From assembly GCA_035604615.1 (NCBI GenBank), contig DATNID010000028.1, positions 1 through 64,000 on the forward strand: a stretch of DNA of 64,000 nt. Reading direction: 5' to 3'. Positions 9,039-17,521 of the stretch are shown here, piece by piece. Both the position numbers and the translations under genes were made by a program. Each line of letters begins with the position of its first letter. Position 1 is the stretch's first letter. The notes under the pieces are model-generated. The model was not told where the DNA came from. It saw only the letters and a list, made by a program, of their open reading frames with translations, and made no database searches. This DNA comes from DATJLY01 sp035604615 (lineage in GTDB: Bacteria > Pseudomonadota > Alphaproteobacteria > ATCC43930 > CGMCC-115725).

Positions 9039-9557
9039 ATGAGCCTGCTTTGGCTCCTGCGCCACGCCAAGGCGGCGCCCCAGGCCGAAGGCCAGGAGGA
9101 CCGCGACCGGCCGCTCGCCGCCAAGGGCGAGCAGGCGATGCGGGAGCTCGGCACCTGGGCTGCCAGGCAGAAGCTGGCGCCCGAGCTGGTGCTGTGCTCG
9201 AGTTCCGCCCGGACGCGGCAGAGCCTGGCGCTGCTGTTGCCGAGCCTCGCCGGCCGCCCCGAGGTGATGATCGAGGGCGGGCTCTATCTCGCCGACCCCG
9301 GCGATCTCCTGGTTCGCCTGCGCCGGGTGCCGGCCAGGTGCGGCAGCGTGCTGGTGGTCGGGCACAATCCGGGACTGCACGAATTCGCGGTGCTGCTGAC
9401 GCGGTCGGCGTCGGGACCGCTCGGGCGCCGGCTGTCGGCCGGAATGCCGACCGGCGCGCTGGCCGGATTCGCGCTCGATGGGCCATGGAGCGCGCTCGAC
9501 CACGGCGCCGCGCGCCTCACGCATTACGTCACCCCCAAGGAGCTGCGCGACGCCTAG
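9039..9557 (+). CDS. SixA-like histidine phosphatase
   Basis: A 172-residue member of the small branch of the histidine phosphatase superfamily. The phosphate-binding RHG-type motif is LRHAKA with catalytic His9; Arg57-60 (SSSARTRQS) and His109 in VVGHNPGLHEF complete the pocket. SixA removes phosphate from phosphohistidine proteins such as HPt domains or NPr; the target here is unknown. It is divergent from ppk, with 78 bp between the two starts, and overlaps the hdaA stop by 4 bp tail to tail. A TATAAC at 8995-9000 could be its -10 but the -35 is poor. Confidence 0.9.
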   Translation: MSLLWLLRHAKAAPQAEGQEDRDRPLAAKGEQAMRELGTWAARQKLAPELVLCSSSARTRQSLALLLPSLAGRPEVMIEGGLYLADPGDLLVRLRRVPARCGSVLVVGHNPGLHEFAVLLTRSASGPLGRRLSAGMPTGALAGFALDGPWSALDHGAARLTHYVTPKELRDA

Positions 9558-10210
9558 CCGTCGCCGAGGACCGCGCGCGCAAGAGGCACCGTAATGCGGC
9601 GGTGGGCCGCGAGCGCGGCCTGGTCGAGCGCGGCGACGGCAGATGCCGCCGCGGCGAAGGAGCGCTCGAGCCGGGGCACGAGAAAGGCCACCACTTCCTC
9701 GCCCACCAGAAGCTGGCGGTCGGCGAACAGCTTCACCAATACGGCCGCGAGCAGCGCATCGTCGGGCGGCGCCAGCGTCGCCACCGGCGCGGCGAGGAAG
9801 CGCGAGCGCAGATCGGGCAGCACGATCCCCCAGCGCGCCGGCGCGGCGCGGGCGAGCAGCAGGAGATGCAAGCCGCGCTCGGCCAGCATGTTGTAGAGAT
9901 GGAGCAGCGCCTCCTCGTCCGCCCGCTCGGCATCGTCGACCACGGCAGCGCGCGCGTCCGCGACGAGCGCGGGCGGCGCGGCGCGGGCGAGCGCGGCGGC
10001 GGCGAGGAGGACCGCGCCGGAGCGCGCCGCGAAGACCTGCGCCAGGTGGGTCTTGCCGCTGCCCGCGGGGCCCGCCAGCACCAGCGCCGGCGCCGGCCAG
10101 TTGGGCCAGCGGTCGAGCCAGGCGACCGCCTCCGCGTTGGCGGGCGCGACCAGGAAATCGTCGCGCCCCAGCGCCGGGCGGTGGGGTAGGGAAAGCGGCA
10201 ACTGCGCCAT
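9554..10210 (-). CDS. hdaA: HdaA-type regulatory inactivator of DnaA
   Basis: A 218-residue DnaA-like AAA+ protein without the DnaA DNA-binding domain. It starts MAQLPLSLPHRPALGRDDFLVAP, where QLPLSL is the short clamp-binding motif that ties Hda to the DNA polymerase sliding clamp. Walker A is GPAGSGKTHL; Walker B is present in altered form as AAVVDDAE. Hda proteins stimulate DnaA-ATP hydrolysis after initiation. The ATG at 10210 overlaps the TGA of the upstream permease (TGATG), so translation is coupled. The placement next to an AI-2E permease and a phosphatidyltransferase gene is widespread in Rhodospirillales. Confidence 0.92.
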   Translation of the reverse strand: MAQLPLSLPHRPALGRDDFLVAPANAEAVAWLDRWPNWPAPALVLAGPAGSGKTHLAQVFAARSGAVLLAAAALARAAPPALVADARAAVVDDAERADEEALLHLYNMLAERGLHLLLLARAAPARWGIVLPDLRSRFLAAPVATLAPPDDALLAAVLVKLFADRQLLVGEEVVAFLVPRLERSFAAAASAVAALDQAALAAHRRITVPLARAVLGDG

Positions 10211-11262
10211 CAGCGTTCCGGATCGTAGAGCGGGCTGGCGAGATAGCGGGCCAGCGCGAAGCGGACCAGCACGCCGATCGCCGCTGCCATCGGCACCGCG
10301 AGGAGTACGCCGAGAAGGCCGAACAGGCTGCCGAAGGCGAGCAGCGCGAAGATCACCCACACCGGATGGAGCGCGACCCGGCCGGCGACCAGACGCGGCG
10401 ACAGCACCGCGCTGTCCGCAAATTGACCAAGTGCGAAAATCGCGGCGATCCAGGCGAGCTTCGCGGTGATGCCGAACTGGGCCAGGGAGAGGCCCAGCGC
10501 CAGCACGAGGCCGAACGCGATGCCAACCACCGGGACGAAGGTCAGGATGCCAATGACGATGCCGACGACGATCGCGAATTCCAGCCCGACGACGGTCAGC
10601 GCCGCGCCGTAATAGATCGCCAGCGCGACGCCGACGAGGAACTGGCCATGGATGAATCCCGCCAAGGTCGCATCGATGCGCCGCACCTCGGCCCGGATGG
10701 TCGAGGCATGGCGCCGCGGCAGCCAGCGGTCGATCGCGGCGACGATGCGGTCCCAATCGCGCAGCAGGAAGAAGGCGACCACCGGCGTGACGAACACCAG
10801 CGACAACAGGTTCGCCAGCGCCAGGCCGCTGGTCAGGACCCGCTCGGCCAATTGTGCCGCCCAGCCCATCACCGACGACGACAGGCCGCCCGCCATGTCC
10901 TTGAGCTTGGCGAGATCCTCGGGCGAGAGCCGCTGCTGCGCGGTCTCAAGCAGCGCCTCGAGCCGGTCGCGCGCGAAGTCGATCGCTTGCGGCACATGGC
11001 GCGCGACCTCGGCCGCCTGCAGCTCCAGCACCGGCAGGATCAGCACCAGGACCAGCGCCAACGCCAGCAGGAACACCACGAGCGCGACGCCGGCGGCGAG
11101 CCCGCGCGGCAGGCGCCACAATTCGAGCCGGTCGACCGCGGGATCGAGCAGATAGGCGATGGCGCAGCCGGCGACGAACGGCAGCAGGATGCCGGACATG
11201 AGCCACAGCAGCGCGGCCACCAGCGCGAGCCCGCCCATCCAGAAGAGCCAGGCGCGGCGCAC
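10210..11262 (-). CDS. AI-2E family (PerM-like) membrane transporter
   Basis: A 350-residue integral membrane protein with about eight hydrophobic segments and a hydrophilic stretch (about 50-150) between the first and later transmembrane helices, the usual AI-2E/PerM plan. Conserved pieces include FVTPVVAFFLLRDWD and FVPVVGI. Family members have been linked to autoinducer-2 export or Na+/H+ antiport, but for this hdaA-linked branch the substrate is not known. Translationally coupled to hdaA by a 1-nt overlap and 5 bp downstream of the phosphatidyltransferase gene. Confidence 0.9.
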   Translation of the reverse strand: MRRAWLFWMGGLALVAALLWLMSGILLPFVAGCAIAYLLDPAVDRLELWRLPRGLAAGVALVVFLLALALVLVLILPVLELQAAEVARHVPQAIDFARDRLEALLETAQQRLSPEDLAKLKDMAGGLSSSVMGWAAQLAERVLTSGLALANLLSLVFVTPVVAFFLLRDWDRIVAAIDRWLPRRHASTIRAEVRRIDATLAGFIHGQFLVGVALAIYYGAALTVVGLEFAIVVGIVIGILTFVPVVGIAFGLVLALGLSLAQFGITAKLAWIAAIFALGQFADSAVLSPRLVAGRVALHPVWVIFALLAFGSLFGLLGVLLAVPMAAAIGVLVRFALARYLASPLYDPER

Positions 11263-11267
11263 CGTCC

Positions 11268-11810
11268 CTATCCCGCGCTCTCGCCGGCGGGACCGCGCAT
11301 CCAGCGCACCAGGTAGCCGCCGCCCGACAGCACCGTGGTCAGCGCCACCGCATAGACCAGCGCCGTCGTCAGGCCGTAATCCCTAACCCCGAGCCCGAGC
11401 CGCCCGAGCGCCACCGCGATGAGCGCGATCTGCAGCGCGGTGTTGAGCTTGCTCACCGCCAGCGGCTTGGTCTCGATCGGCGCGCTCAGCGTCGCGGCGA
11501 GGAGGTAGCCGCCGATGATGAGCACGTCGCGGAACACCACCAGGATGACGAGCCACGCCGGCAACCGCTCGCTGAGGCCGAGCGTGACGAACATGCTCAT
11601 CAGCAGCACCTTGTCGGCCAGCGGATCGAGCAGCGCGCCCAGCCGCGAGCGCTGATCGAAATGCTTGGCGATGTAGCCGTCGACCGCATCCGACAGCCCG
11701 GCCGCGACGAACAGCCAGAACGCTGCCGCGAGGTCGCCGTCGAGCACCAGCCAGATCGCGACCGGCACCGACAACAGGCGCGCGAGCGTGATGAGGTTGG
11801 CGTAGCTCAC
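11268..11810 (-). CDS. CDP-alcohol phosphatidyltransferase family protein
   Basis: A 180-residue membrane enzyme with GTG start at 11810. The family motif D-x2-DG-x2-AR-x8-G-x3-D-x3-D appears as SDAVDGYIAKHF...RLGALLDPLADK; all acidic residues are kept but the Arg after Ala is Lys, a mild variant. Such enzymes swap CMP from a CDP-linked lipid for an alcohol; PgsA (phosphatidylglycerophosphate synthase) is the nearest known relative, yet in this synteny it is usually a second copy, so its product is not certain. Six hydrophobic segments. Between the DUF2066 gene (9 bp) and the permease gene (5 bp). Confidence 0.88.
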   Translation of the reverse strand: MSYANLITLARLLSVPVAIWLVLDGDLAAAFWLFVAAGLSDAVDGYIAKHFDQRSRLGALLDPLADKVLLMSMFVTLGLSERLPAWLVILVVFRDVLIIGGYLLAATLSAPIETKPLAVSKLNTALQIALIAVALGRLGLGVRDYGLTTALVYAVALTTVLSGGGYLVRWMRGPAGESAG

Positions 11811-11819
11811 CTCAGGGTC

Positions 11820-12923
11820 TCACGGCGTCGTAGCGGCGCCGCGCCGGTCGAGCACCCAGTCGGGATCCTGGCCGGCGAGCGCGAGATCATGCTGCGCCAG
11901 CGCGGTGCGGAGCTGATCCGGCGTGCCGAAGTAATGTAGCGCCAGCTTGGCCTGCTGGCGGTCGAGCGCCATGAGGTCGCTGTGCTGGATGACCGGGATC
12001 TGCGCCAGGCGGTCGCGGATATCGACGAAATGGTCGAGCGCGCCGGTCGGCACCCGGACCATGATCGTCGCCGCCTTGCTGTAATCGAGCATGTTGGCCT
12101 GTTTCCAAGCGTCCGCGACCTGCGCCCCGGTGCCGGCGACGGCGTCGGCGAACAGTGCCGCGTCGTTCTGGTCGGGCGCCGCGACATAAGTCTTGGTCCA
12201 GCTCTGCGGCGCCATGTCGCCGGCAGCGGAATAGCGGGTGCTTTTGACGTCGAGCGTATGCGGCGCGACGCCGGCGCGCAAAGTCGCTACCGCCACCAGC
12301 ACGTCGGCGCCGCCGTAGCGCGCGGAGATCGCCTGGATATGCGACTGATCGCCGGCAAGCGCGGCAGCGGCGTCGATCGCCTGCACGTCCTCGAGCTCGC
12401 CATAGGGCAGCACGATCGGCACGAGGCCGCCCTGCGGCGGATGCGCGGTCCATGCCTCACGCCACGGATTCGGGTCCTCCCACAGCACCGGCGCCGCTCC
12501 GCCCCGGAACACGCCCAGCGCGAGGAGCGGCTTGCTCTGCGACTCGCCGAACGGAATTCCGGCGCTGCGCAACAGCGCGCGCACCGCGTCGGGGCGGAAA
12601 TGGTAGGTGTACTTGGCGAGGTAGTGGACGCTCGAGGCACGCTCGCCCGCCACCGCGAAGCCGGCGATGATGTCGTTCAGCACCGCCTCGGTCGGGGCCG
12701 GCAGGCGGCTCTTGTCGGCATCCTGCGTCAAGCGCGCCATCAGAATGGCATAAGCGCGGCGCGCGCCGTCGGCGCGGGCCTGGTCGCGGGCCGCGCTGGC
12801 ATTGGCGGCGGTGGCGTCGACCGGCACATTGGCGACCGTGAACATGTCAGGCGCGGCTGCCGGCGCCGGCCTGGCCGCCAGCACGAGCAGCGCCACAGCG
12901 AAGAACGCGCGTCCCAGCCTCAT
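11820..12923 (-). CDS. DUF2066 exported protein
   Basis: About 367 residues with a signal peptide (MRLGRAFFAVALLVLAARPAPA, cleavage near AAA). The mature N-terminus FTVANVPVDATAANASAARDQARADG is the DUF2066 signature, a beta-alpha region that continues with R-AYAILMARL. The frame extends 11 codons further to an ATG at about 12956, but the chosen ATG gives a proper signal peptide. Function unknown; the family is found in proteobacterial envelopes and in alphaproteobacteria sits beside the hdaA group, as here, where it heads a four-gene operon through to hdaA. Confidence 0.85.
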   Translation of the reverse strand: MRLGRAFFAVALLVLAARPAPAAAPDMFTVANVPVDATAANASAARDQARADGARRAYAILMARLTQDADKSRLPAPTEAVLNDIIAGFAVAGERASSVHYLAKYTYHFRPDAVRALLRSAGIPFGESQSKPLLALGVFRGGAAPVLWEDPNPWREAWTAHPPQGGLVPIVLPYGELEDVQAIDAAAALAGDQSHIQAISARYGGADVLVAVATLRAGVAPHTLDVKSTRYSAAGDMAPQSWTKTYVAAPDQNDAALFADAVAGTGAQVADAWKQANMLDYSKAATIMVRVPTGALDHFVDIRDRLAQIPVIQHSDLMALDRQQAKLALHYFGTPDQLRTALAQHDLALAGQDPDWVLDRRGAATTP

Positions 12924-13001
12924 CGCGCACCGCCCGGTCCCGTCCCGAGGGGTCATAACCTAGAAAGAGGGGCGATGCCAGTGAGGCGGGGCGGCGTTAG
13001 C

Positions 13002-13056
13002 CCTCACCCTCCCATCGCTTCGCGACGGGGACGACCGCATGCGGTCGACGGTGAGG
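13002..13056. repeat. Intergenic palindromic repeat
   Basis: Between the DUF2066 and SDR genes. A perfect 16-bp palindrome CGACCGCATGCGGTCG (13032-13047) is followed by GGTGAGG, which pairs with CCTCACC at 13002-13008. Sequences of the form CCCTCACCCTCCCATCGC...TTCGCGA are frequent intergenic repeats in alphaproteobacterial genomes. It may form a hairpin in the leader of the SDR gene. Confidence 0.6.
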
Positions 13057-13099
13057 ATGAATGTGCTAGGCTCGCTGCACATTCGGGAGCGAGGGGACG

Positions 13100-13882
13100 A
13101 TGGATCTGGAGCTGCGCGGGAAAGTGGCGCTGGTGACCGGCGCGAGCCGCGGCATCGGCCGTGGGATCGCGGAGACGTTGGCGAAAGAGGGTTGCAAGCT
13201 CCTGCTCACCGGGCGCGACGAGGCGGCGCTGGCTTCGGTCAAGGCCGAGGCGTTGAAGCGCGGCGCCGCTGCCGAGACGATGGCGATCGACTTGCGCGGC
13301 CCGGACGCGGGGACGACGCTCGTGGCCGCGGTAAACCGGACCTATGGGCGGCTCGACATCCTGGTGAACAACGCCGGCACCACCACGCGGGGCGATTTCC
13401 TGACCCAAGGCGACGATCTGTGGCATGAGGGCTTCGCGCTCAAGTTCTTCGCCCATGTGCGGTTGACCCGGGCGGCGTGGCCGCTTTTGTGCGAGAGCCA
13501 CGGTTCCCTCGTCATCATCGGCGGCACCGCGGGCAAGCAGCCGACCGCCAACTCGATCATCGGCGCCTCGGTCAACGGCGCGATCAACTCGTTCGCCCTG
13601 GCGCTGGCGCAGCTCGGCAACGACGCCGACGTCCAGGTCAACGTGGTCAGCCCCGGCCATGTCGATACCGGCCGGCTGCAGAAGCGGATCGACGCGCTCA
13701 AGGCCGAGACCGGGCTCGACGAGGCGGCGGCGCGCGAGCGCTATCGCCAGACCTTGGGCGTGAGCCGGCTCGGGCTGCCGCGCGACGTCGCCGACCTGGT
13801 CGCGTTCGTGGCATCTCCGCACGGGCGCTGGCTCCACGGCACGGTGATCGACCAGCATGGCGGGCAGATCCACCCGATCTGA
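13100..13882 (+). CDS. SDR-fold protein lacking the catalytic Ser-Tyr-Lys residues
   Basis: A 260-residue Rossmann protein with an intact nucleotide-binding TGASRGIG (residues 13-20) and NNAG (90-93), and the late SPGHVDTG loop. A gapless match to the FabG active-site stretch places Gly142, Gly155 and Asn159 where Ser, Tyr and Lys should be, so ordinary SDR oxidoreduction is unlikely. It may bind NAD(P) as a sensor or scaffold, or catalyse another reaction. The GGTAGKQPTANS region is well formed, not garbled, so this looks like a real subfamily and not a pseudogene. Ribosome site GAGGGGAC. First gene of the catabolic block, 91 bp before the VOC gene. Confidence 0.8.
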   Translation: MDLELRGKVALVTGASRGIGRGIAETLAKEGCKLLLTGRDEAALASVKAEALKRGAAAETMAIDLRGPDAGTTLVAAVNRTYGRLDILVNNAGTTTRGDFLTQGDDLWHEGFALKFFAHVRLTRAAWPLLCESHGSLVIIGGTAGKQPTANSIIGASVNGAINSFALALAQLGNDADVQVNVVSPGHVDTGRLQKRIDALKAETGLDEAAARERYRQTLGVSRLGLPRDVADLVAFVASPHGRWLHGTVIDQHGGQIHPI

Positions 13883-13973
13883 GCCGCCGCCGCCGACGCG
13901 TTGACAGGGTGGCGGGCCTCGACCATCATCGTCCCAACAGCCGACATCACGCGGCTTTTCGGAGGATCGCACC

Positions 13974-15221
13974 ATGGATGGCATGACCAAGGTCGGCGAC
14001 AAGTTCAATGTCGGCGGCGTCCTGCTCGAGCGCCCGTTCAAGATCCGGCGCCTCGGCCATTTCGGCTACAATTGCTACAAGATGGACGAGGCGATGCATC
14101 TCTATCGCGATCTCCTCGGCTTCCGCACGACGGACACGCTCGATTTCGCCAAGGCGATCCCGGCGCCGCACATGTTCGACGGCGTGCCCACCACGGTCGG
14201 CTGGTTCATGACCCACGGCACCGACCACCATTCGCACGTGATCTTCCCCAAGGCGGCGATGGACCGCATGGGCCGCGGCAGCGCCGGCGGCCACGTCACC
14301 AACCCCGAGGTCACCACCAACCAGATCACCTGGCAGGTCGGGACCCTGCGCGAGGTCGGCGACGGCATCGACTGGTTCAAGTCGATCGGCATCAATCCGG
14401 GCCGCATCGGCCGCGACGTGCCGGGCTCGAACTGGCATTCCTATCCGTCCGATCCCGAGGGCCACACCAACGAGATCTATTACGGCATCGAGCAGATCGG
14501 CTGGAACCTCAAGGCCAAGCCGCCGGGCGTCAGGAAGCGCGGCTTCCACGACAAGCCCGACCTGCCGCAAATGTCCGAGTACCAGGAACTGGAGATGTTC
14601 AAGCAGGAGGGCATGGATCTCGATTCCGGCTTCCGCTACACCGAGCGCCTGCCGTTCAAGTACGATGTCGGCGGCGTGATGCTGGCGCGGCCGTTCAAGA
14701 TCATCAAGATCGGCCCGGTGCGGCTCTTCGTGAACGACATCGACAAGTGCCTCAAGTTCTACACCGAGACCCTGGGGCTGCGCGTCACCGAGGAGGTCGT
14801 GTACGAGGGGCACCGCTGCGTCTTCCTGCGCTGCAATACCGAGCATCATTCGCTGGCGCTCTATCCGATCGCGCTCCGCGCCAAGCTCGGGCTGTCGCCG
14901 CATACCACCTGCATGAGTTTCGGCAATCAGGTCGGCGACTATCAGCAGCTGCGCAACGCGGTCGATTTCCTCAAGGCCAACGGCGTCACCATCAAGTACC
15001 TGCCGCCGGAGCTGTTCCCGGGCATCGACTATTGCGCCTTCGCGACCGACGCCGACGGCCACCTGACCCAGCTCTATTACTACATGGAGCAGCTCGGCTG
15101 GGACGCGAAGCCGCGCACCAAGTCCGAGCGCCGCAAGATCGACAACGCCAAGTGGCCCGAGACGGTCGAGCAGATGGCCGACAGCTACGACGGCGAAACC
15201 CTGCTCGGCCCGCTCGGCTGA
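13974..15221 (+). CDS. Two-domain VOC family protein, extradiol dioxygenase-like
   Basis: A 415-residue protein built from two homologous halves, each opening with GGV(L/M)LxRPFKIxxxG. Each half has the vicinal-oxygen-chelate pattern: half 1 LGHFGYN, HHSHVIF, DPEGHTNEIYY; half 2 IGPVRLFVND, HHSLALYP, DADGHLTQLYYYME. His and Glu in these positions are the usual Fe(II) ligands of extradiol ring-cleavage dioxygenases; the second half has Gln (LTQLYY) where the first has Glu, so half 1 is the likelier metal site. Probable role: ring cleavage of a catechol-like intermediate. Start ATG 13974 follows GGAGG by 8 nt. A TTGACA at 13911 has no clear -10. Confidence 0.85.
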   Translation: MDGMTKVGDKFNVGGVLLERPFKIRRLGHFGYNCYKMDEAMHLYRDLLGFRTTDTLDFAKAIPAPHMFDGVPTTVGWFMTHGTDHHSHVIFPKAAMDRMGRGSAGGHVTNPEVTTNQITWQVGTLREVGDGIDWFKSIGINPGRIGRDVPGSNWHSYPSDPEGHTNEIYYGIEQIGWNLKAKPPGVRKRGFHDKPDLPQMSEYQELEMFKQEGMDLDSGFRYTERLPFKYDVGGVMLARPFKIIKIGPVRLFVNDIDKCLKFYTETLGLRVTEEVVYEGHRCVFLRCNTEHHSLALYPIALRAKLGLSPHTTCMSFGNQVGDYQQLRNAVDFLKANGVTIKYLPPELFPGIDYCAFATDADGHLTQLYYYMEQLGWDAKPRTKSERRKIDNAKWPETVEQMADSYDGETLLGPLG

Positions 15222-15253
15222 TCTTCCGCCCTCCGGCAAATGCTCGGTGAACC

Positions 15254-15290
15254 CCTCCCCCGCAAGCGGGGGAGGGTCGGGGTGGGGGCG
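15254..15290. repeat. GC-rich palindromic repeat, intergenic copy
   Basis: Arms cctcccccgc and gcgggggagg separated by two A residues, followed by gtcggggtggggg. The same unit appears twice, in inverted orientation, inside odhB at 48924-49009. It ends two bases before the ATG of the amidohydrolase gene, so it supplies that gene's leader and could fold over its ribosome site. Confidence 0.75.
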
Positions 15291-15292
15291 CC

Positions 15293-16294
15293 ATGATCAT
15301 CGACATATACAACCACTTCATCCCCAAGCCGATCTGGGACCGGTTCGGGGATTTGATTCCGGGACACGTCGCGCTCACCGCGTTCAAGCAGCTCCCGACC
15401 TTGTGGGACATCGAGGCGCGGCTGCGGCTGATCGACGAGTTCGACGACATGCGCCAGGTTCTGTCGCTCGCCAATCCGCCGATCGAGATGATGGGACCGC
15501 CAGAGCGCACGCCCGAGATCGCGCGCATGGCGAATGACGGGCTGGCCGCGCTGGTCGACCAATATCCCGACCGCTTCCCCGCCTTCATCGCCTCGCTGCC
15601 GATGAACAACGTTCCGGCCGCGCTCGTCGAGATCGAGCGCACGGTCGGAACCATGGGCGCGCGCGGCATCCAGATTTTCACCAACGTGCTGGGCACGCCC
15701 CTGAGCGCGCCGCAGTTCCGCCCGATCTTCCAGGCCATGGCCAAGCGCGACCTGCCGGTGTGGATCCATCCGGTGCGCGGCCCCAACTTCCCCGACTATG
15801 CCGGCGAGACCGTGTCCGAGGACGAGGTCTGGTTCACCTTCGGCTGGCCCTACGAGACCAGCGCGGCGGTGACGCGGCTGATTTATTCGGGGATATACGA
15901 CGAGCTGCCGGGCCTCAAGATCATCACCCACCACATGGGCGGGATGATCCCCTATTTCGCCAACAAGATCGCGCTCGGCTTCCGGCAAATTTTCTTCGGC
16001 GCGATGAACCGCAACCCGCTTGCCGAGGAGCGCGGCCTGAAGAAGGCGCCGCTCGACTATTTCCGCATGCTCTATGCCGACACGGCGTTGAACGGCGCCA
16101 TCGGCCCGACCCGCTGCGGCCGTGATTTCTTCACCACGCCGCATTGCCTCTTCGCCACCGACGCGCCGTTCGATTCGGACCGCGGGCGGGCGCTGATGCG
16201 CGGCACCATCGGCGCGGTCAAGGCGCTCGAGACCGGGCGCGACGAACAGGACCGCATCCTCGCCGGCAACGCCAAGGCGCTCCTCAAGCTATGA
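15293..16294 (+). CDS. Amidohydrolase-2 family protein, ACMSD-like decarboxylase or hydrolase
   Basis: A 333-residue TIM-barrel protein of the group that holds aminocarboxymuconate-semialdehyde decarboxylase and gamma-resorcylate decarboxylase. Recognisable pieces are the N-terminal strand MIIDIYNHFIP, GARGIQIFTN, VWIHP, IITHHMGGMIPYFANK, and LFATDAPFDSD. The first metal motif is normally HxH; here it is Tyr6-Asn7-His8, so the first His ligand is lost, while the later His residues and the Asp are kept. Metal binding may be altered or absent. Reaction likely on a ring-cleavage product or carboxylated ring. Stop overlaps the next gene by 4 nt (ATGA). Confidence 0.85.
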   Translation: MIIDIYNHFIPKPIWDRFGDLIPGHVALTAFKQLPTLWDIEARLRLIDEFDDMRQVLSLANPPIEMMGPPERTPEIARMANDGLAALVDQYPDRFPAFIASLPMNNVPAALVEIERTVGTMGARGIQIFTNVLGTPLSAPQFRPIFQAMAKRDLPVWIHPVRGPNFPDYAGETVSEDEVWFTFGWPYETSAAVTRLIYSGIYDELPGLKIITHHMGGMIPYFANKIALGFRQIFFGAMNRNPLAEERGLKKAPLDYFRMLYADTALNGAIGPTRCGRDFFTTPHCLFATDAPFDSDRGRALMRGTIGAVKALETGRDEQDRILAGNAKALLKL

Positions 16295-16992
16295 GGACGG
16301 CCAACATCGAATTGCACCTGCGCGACGGCATCATGGGGGCTTATCTCGCGCTGCCCGACAAGACGCCCGCGCCCGGCATCGTCGCCATCATGGAGATCTG
16401 GGGCGTCAACGACACCATGCGCCGTCACGCCCACGAATTCGCCGAGGCCGGGTTCTGCTGCCTGGTGCCGGACCTGTTCTGGCGCCAGGAGCCCGGCGTC
16501 GAGCTGTCCGACGCCAATCCCGAGGACGGGCGCAAGGCGTTCGATCTCTATTACGAGTTCGACTACGATTTGGGCGTGCGCGACATGGAAGACACGTGCG
16601 CGCATCTCGCCGCCATGCAGGAATGCAGCGGCAAGGTCGGCGCGGTCGGCTACTGCCTCGGCGGCAAATTGTGCTACCTCCTGTGCTGCCGCACCGACAT
16701 CGACTGCGCGGTCGCCTATTACGGGACCTATATCGAGCACAATATCCGCGAGGCGAAGAATCTGCACCGGCCGTTCCTCCTGCACATGGCGATGAAGGAC
16801 CGCTGGGTGCAGGCCGAGGTGAACGAGATGCTGGAGCGGCGCCTGGCGCCCAACCCGCTCGTCACCATCGAGAAATATCCCGACGCCGACCACGCCTTCG
16901 CCCGCCACGGCGGCCGCCCCTACCGCAAGGACGACGCCGACCGCGCGCTGGGACTGACGGTGGAGTTTTTCCGGCGGCATCTGGGCGCGTGA
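16291..16992 (+). CDS. Dienelactone hydrolase family protein
   Basis: A 233-residue alpha/beta hydrolase. Nucleophile Cys122 in GYCLGGK, with Asp170 (MAMKD) and His201 (DADHAF) completing the triad of dienelactone hydrolases; Glu35 in MEIWG matches the Glu that activates the cysteine. These enzymes open lactones formed in aromatic degradation to maleylacetate-type acids. The ATG overlaps the amidohydrolase stop (ATGA), so the two products should be made together, fitting a pathway VOC cleavage, amidohydrolase, lactone hydrolysis. Convergent with the Rieske pair that follows. Confidence 0.92.
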   Translation: MRTANIELHLRDGIMGAYLALPDKTPAPGIVAIMEIWGVNDTMRRHAHEFAEAGFCCLVPDLFWRQEPGVELSDANPEDGRKAFDLYYEFDYDLGVRDMEDTCAHLAAMQECSGKVGAVGYCLGGKLCYLLCCRTDIDCAVAYYGTYIEHNIREAKNLHRPFLLHMAMKDRWVQAEVNEMLERRLAPNPLVTIEKYPDADHAFARHGGRPYRKDDADRALGLTVEFFRRHLGA

Positions 16993-16999
16993 CGCATTC

Positions 17000-17521
17000 T
17001 CACACGCAATAAATATCCAGCATGGTCGGGATGTAGTCGTTCTGCAGAACGATGCGCTTCTTGGCGATGAGCCAGCCCGTGTCGGCGGCGACGAGCGTGT
17101 GTTCGGTGTGGCCGAAGAAGGCGTGGCTTTCCTGCGAGCGCGGGAAGAACACGTGGCTCGCCCAGTTGCAGCGCAGCTTGAGCCGGTCGGGCGCGGCCGG
17201 CTCTATGAGGCGCGTGTTGGCAATGATGTGCGTGGTGCGCGGCAGCGGCGTCGAAGCGGGCGAGCGGTTGGAGCGGATGCGGTAGATGCGGTCCTCGAGC
17301 CCGGCGCGGCTCGCGTAATAGAAATGCGACAGCTCGGCCCGGGGATCGGATGTGAGCGTGTCGTCGCTCTTCCACGCCGGCATCCAGTATTCGCAATCGG
17401 CGGTGAAGAGCGCCAACCACTCGTCCCAGCGCCGCTCGTCGATCGCGGCCGCCTCGCGCTCGATGAGGTCGGCGCCTTCGGCGAGGAGTGTGCGCTCGTC
17501 AATATTGCGGCGCTCGCTCAT
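17000..17521 (-). CDS. Aromatic-ring-hydroxylating dioxygenase, small (beta) subunit 1
   Basis: A 173-residue SnoaL/NTF2-like cone fold, the usual size of Rieske oxygenase beta subunits. Typical pieces: LIEREAAAIDERRWDEWLALFT near the N-terminus, CEYWMPAW, and the C-terminal W-LIAKKRIVLQND. It carries no metal site and serves as structural partner of the alpha subunit. The ATG at 17521 overlaps the alpha stop (ATGA), so the two are made in step. Confidence 0.92.
   Translation of the reverse strand: MSERRNIDERTLLAEGADLIEREAAAIDERRWDEWLALFTADCEYWMPAWKSDDTLTSDPRAELSHFYYASRAGLEDRIYRIRSNRSPASTPLPRTTHIIANTRLIEPAAPDRLKLRCNWASHVFFPRSQESHAFFGHTEHTLVAADTGWLIAKKRIVLQNDYIPTMLDIYCV

Noticed and set aside
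13100..13882. SDR gene as a pseudogene
   Set aside because: The frame is intact and the fold motifs are conserved; only catalytic residues are replaced.
13911..13939. TTGACA at 13911 as promoter of the VOC gene
   Set aside because: Perfect -35 but no acceptable -10 at 16-18 nt; left out as a feature.
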